Source: Membranipora membranacea | Taxonomy: Eukaryota > Bryozoa > Gymnolaemata > Cheilostomatida > Membraniporidae | Reading direction: 5' to 3' | DNA: 64,000 bases | NCBI GenBank assembly: GCA_914767715.1 | Contig: OU612071.1 | Location: 26,471,681-26,535,680 of the forward strand | Shown here: positions 60,643-64,000 of the stretch, piece by piece | How the letters are laid out: each line of letters starts with the position of its first letter | Numbering within the stretch: position 1 is the first letter of the stretch | Translations under genes and position numbers: made by a program | Notes under the pieces: model-generated | The model's input: the letters and a program-made list of their open reading frames with translations, nothing else | Told to the model about the DNA's origin: nothing | Database searches by the model: none

Positions 60643-61746
60643 AATATGAACTTTATTGGACCGATCAGTGCAGAGATAAGATAATGTTTTATAATGTTTT
60701 AAAAACAATGACTAAGAGACAAGGTACCGAACAATGAAGAAAGGATGCTACATGCCTATACACAAAAATAATGTCAGTTAATGTCAGTTGGTCAGGATTT
60801 ATAAGTAAAAAATGTTTAAAATATTTATGAAATAGACTTCTAGCTAAGAGCGATGTTCGGCTCGTTGGTCGGGCTTGCTTTTGGTGATATCTGCCTGTGG
60901 TGATAATAGGCAGGTACGGATGTAGCGGATGGCATACATTGCTACGCAGCTTCTCGATATATCTGAATATATCACAGATAGTTGAACATGTGCAAAGTTG
61001 TTATAAGAACAAAATTTTGATACTTTCAATAAGCCTACAGTTTGAGGAAATTCTCGCCATCACATGTTCAGTAGAAATATGGATAATATTTCATCAATAG
61101 GCTATCTATCACAATCTGCGGGTGACACCCAACTTCAACAATCAAAAGACAAAAAACTGAGGTTGAATCAAATCTTGTTGGAATTTGCCCAACAGACAAC
61201 AATATATCTATATCAATTGTTTCATTATCATTGCATCGTATAGCTATCAATCACAATGGCATGAGCTATCTATGTTGTTGATGTATGACAAGTATTAACA
61301 CTAAGTATCGTAGTTGTATATAAATGGATGGCCGATTCATACATAACCATCCTCAGTTCAACAGTCTTACAGAGAAATATTCTACTCTTCAAACTGGATA
61401 TGATTCTCTCAAAATCATTACGCTCATGTTTTGTTGGTAAGATTTTCGGTATAAAATAATTTCTCTTTTCATTATTCATCACACAAAGCTCACCACAGGC
61501 ATGTTTTTGTACTTGAAAACAGCTACGGACTTTGTATCTTGTCAAATTCACCTTAATTAACATTCAAATACTGACTATCGACATATAAAATAGTTACATA
61601 CAAACTCAAAAAATAGGTTTTGTGTGTCTACTAGGTGGCCATATTTTAAGTCAGCTGAATATGAAACTAAACACTGTATTGTATTGTTACTGTTAATCTT
61701 CACATTAAGTGCTTTTTATCAAAACATTGTTATATTTTCAGCTGTT

Positions 61747-64000
61747 ATGATGATGCTTGTAGTGTATGGTTCTGGAGCACCACTCCCTGAATTGGTATGT
61801 TCATTTATTCACATTATAGCTCTTCATATACTAAAATTTGTCTTGCTCCTCCCTCTCCCTCATATATTCACCTGAAGTGGAAATAATTAACATGAAGATG
61901 CTTGATGCTAATCTTAGACCATAAATATTGTTTGCCCTTTACAAATGCTGTTTTAATGGTATAGTTAATGCCTTCGATCGCTGTATGTTTATTCTTTACA
62001 GAGTAATACTCATGTTTTGGTTGAAATTGAAGTCAATTGGACGCAACTATATTTTCAAGAGATAGATTTCTCTAGTGACTGGTCCGTTGACGCTTACCTT
62101 AACAGTGCGTTAGAAAAGTTAGCAAAGTCAGGTGACTCAATCGACATGAGGTAATGTTACAATATTTTGTAATGTGTTTGAAAGTGCTTCCTTATAGCTG
62201 GCAAATAATACAAAAGAAAAGCTTTGATGGTTTGCATTGCTTTGAATTATTTATTTTATCTTTATTATGTTGAAAATGATAGAAAAATTGGTCAATTGAG
62301 TGACAAGAAAATCCAATACTTCATCCTTTGAATAATCACAACTGTGATTGCATTAAACAACTATTTGTTGGTATTCAAAATTCCTCAAATTCCCCTCAAC
62401 ACCACGCAACAGTAAACTTATGATCATCTTACCAATTACTACAAAGTATATTTATCAGTTCAACATCATATCACAGCATATTTAGTTAGTACCTTTTTGC
62501 CCAGAAGAGACATAACAATAGATTTAATTAATTTTTTTTTCCCTGCTGAAAGCGGAAGCAATGAGCTGAGAAGTTCAGGGAATAAGGCATGCACACAAAA
62601 AAAAAGAGAGCTAGCATCTATAAATGCCTCATTATACTAGATCACTTGAGATTGGATATCATTTCTATGCTAACTGCCCTCACTGCAGACTCTTTTGCTT
62701 CCGCTTTCAGTAGGTGAGAAAAACCCTGGGAAGACCCCATCAGCACCCAAAATTTTTTGCAAGTCATTACTTAAACCAATTTTGGCAGGTAAGGTGCACA
62801 CTAGGTCCCTATATTGCATCCCAATGTTACAAAAATAAATTTAGCTTGCATTTCTACTTTAAAAGACATATTTTGTTTTATATTGAATCGCTACTAATTT
62901 TTTCCAGCTCGGGACAAAGAAGCTCATCAAAGTGTTCATCCGGAGTGTATACTAACATCGGAGGTTTCGAAGGGGAATGGGAAATTATAATCTCTAACAT
63001 AAACGTATTGGAGCAGGAGGTATGTATCATATGAGTGAATTCCTGCAATCTTTAATATGTCTTTGAAAGCGCAAATGATCACATCCTTTGTTATCAAGCG
63101 ACGGTCCAGGGTTCGATTCCCGCTCCCGACTCAAGGGATTTACCCTGGCTTCTCCCTACTCACAAACCACAAAAACTAAATTCAACTCCAATCAAGAAGT
63201 CTCACAATTCACCTGCATCTCAGACTCAGACAGACATATGGAACATACTCATCCTTCTAACATCAAGGATGTGTTCTAGAAGCAATAATCAAAATTGTCC
63301 AGGGGTCTTTGAGCACTATGGGTGTCAATCACCTGTTCTCAGGAGAGTACGGTCTCATACCACTACCCTCCCCCCGCATAAAACTTGGTTTGGGCTGCAT
63401 GAGGCGAAACAAGTTTTAATCAAAGCAATGGTTAGCTTGAATGTATAGGTAAACTAGCTTTCATTATCACATATTCATATATCAGGCAGATTGAAGATAG
63501 TTTTGATGCATTTGCTGACTCAAAATTATTTATTTCACAGCCGTTGTATGACAGTGTATGCCTCCCATCAGGAGACAAAGATTCACCAAAGATATTAGGA
63601 GGTTATAATGTGAGATTTATCCGTCATGTACCAGAGTGAGAAAATATGAATATCTTCATGTTCAAAAGCTACATATTGATCGTTGATAAACTCATATGCA
63701 ACAAGCACTTTATCATTTTCAAAAACTTATATCAAACATAAATTTTGCTTGCTTTAATACTTTGTAGTACAGAAAGCATTGTCATGTTACTATTATATTA
63801 TATTATATATCATATGATATTATATATATTATATTACCTTCAATGAGAATATGTATTTGCCTCTCAATCAGTCTGATTTAAACCAGTGAATAGTGATGTC
63901 ATTAAAACTAACCCTTTATCTGGCATATACTGATATTACCCTTCATCATTCTTTATTGTCAACCAGCACAGGAACACTCTGGACGTTGGTTTTCACATTA
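61747..64000 (+). CDS. 5' part of an unrecognised multi-exon, probably secreted protein
   Basis: Five exons join in frame with clean GT-AG signals: (61742 or earlier)-61794, 62002-62150, 62908-63019, 63541-63635 and 63967 to the window end. Intron phases are 0, 2, 0 and 2. The start is uncertain: ATG 61747 gives a short hydrophobic lead (MMMLVVYGSGAPLPEL); the frame is also open upstream to an ATG at 61624 with a longer hydrophobic stretch, and an acceptor-like ttttcag lies at 61741. The visible ~150 residues include VLVEIEVNWTQLYF, an N-glycosylation sequon (NWT), CSSGVYTNIGGFEGEW and GGYNVRFIRHVPD, with few cysteines. I recognise no family. Conserved splicing without stops argues that it is real. 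Confidence 0.65.
62546..62710. repeat. 165-bp unit with perfect 15-bp inverted ends
   Basis: ctgaaagcggaagca (62546-62560) and its exact complement tgcttccgctttcag (62696-62710) flank a 135-bp spacer inside an intron of the unrecognised gene. No target duplication is visible. It could be a MITE or a hairpin. Confidence 0.75.
63060..63395 (+). mobile_element. tRNA-derived SINE, family S1 (plus copy)
   Basis: It has a head with B-box gggttcgattccc and the same body as the copy at 7,880-8,200, including atcaaggatgtgttct and caggggtctttgag. It begins 40 bp after the exon ending at 63019. Confidence 0.85.
63798..63835. repeat. AT-rich imperfect palindromic tract
   Basis: tattatattatatatcatatgatattatatatattata is a self-complementary AT tract in the last visible intron. 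Confidence 0.7.

Larger units (their letters stand above)
53301..61600. other. Gene-poor region, no gene recognised
   Basis: Only short, compositionally unconvincing frames occur, without splice-supported continuity or a motif I know. It contains the hairpin at 53,879, a U2-like fragment at 55,853, a hAT-MITE-related patch near 58,460 and a TAA microsatellite near 60,570. Single exons of a gene with long introns could hide here. Confidence 0.5.

Overview
This is eukaryotic nuclear DNA from an animal. Genes are split by GT-AG introns (often 0.3-1.5 kb), the sequence is AT-rich, and it carries hAT, Gypsy, LINE, SINE and palindromic mobile-element remnants. The gene content (procollagen galactosyltransferase, ABCF1, a secreted PAN/F5-8C lectin-like protein, a Ly6-like protein, small Cys-rich secreted proteins) fits a marine invertebrate, possibly a lophotrochozoan. 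The lineage is an inference and is not proven by the sequence.

Layout. 0-4.2 kb: decayed Ty3/Gypsy gag-pol, followed by a 2.15-kb hAT element with its own TIRs and target duplication. 4.2-10.3 kb: repeats and a complete four-exon gene for a 108-residue Cys-rich secreted protein. 10.3-17.6 kb: no gene found, but a 2-kb foldback element with a satellite core and a perfect hAT MITE. 17.7-21.6 kb: a PAN/F5-8C secreted-protein locus, a LINE remnant and a decayed tandem paralogue. 22.4-37.2 kb, minus strand: a complete 17-exon procollagen galactosyltransferase gene (COLGALT, 600 codons). 37.56-51.9 kb, plus strand: a complete 14-exon ABCF1 gene (710 codons). These two genes are head to head, with 313 bp between start codons. 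A Ly6-like secreted-protein gene lies antisense inside ABCF1 intron 8. 52-61.6 kb: no gene recognised. 61.7-64 kb: the 5' part of an unrecognised multi-exon gene that leaves the window.

The most unusual signal is a pattern. Tandem duplications repeatedly sit exactly on exon-intron junctions and copy the splice site itself. COLGALT exon 10 is followed by 12 tandem copies of its own 5' splice site. The Ly6-like exon is followed by an array with about 28 further copies of its donor. The ABCF1 exon 3 donor, ABCF1 exon 14 acceptor, COLGALT exon 8 acceptor and a candidate Ly6 acceptor are each duplicated. The COLGALT stop codon also lies inside a ~31-bp minisatellite. All exon joins given here were checked by hand for reading-frame continuity. 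Family names rest on recognised motifs, not on a database search.
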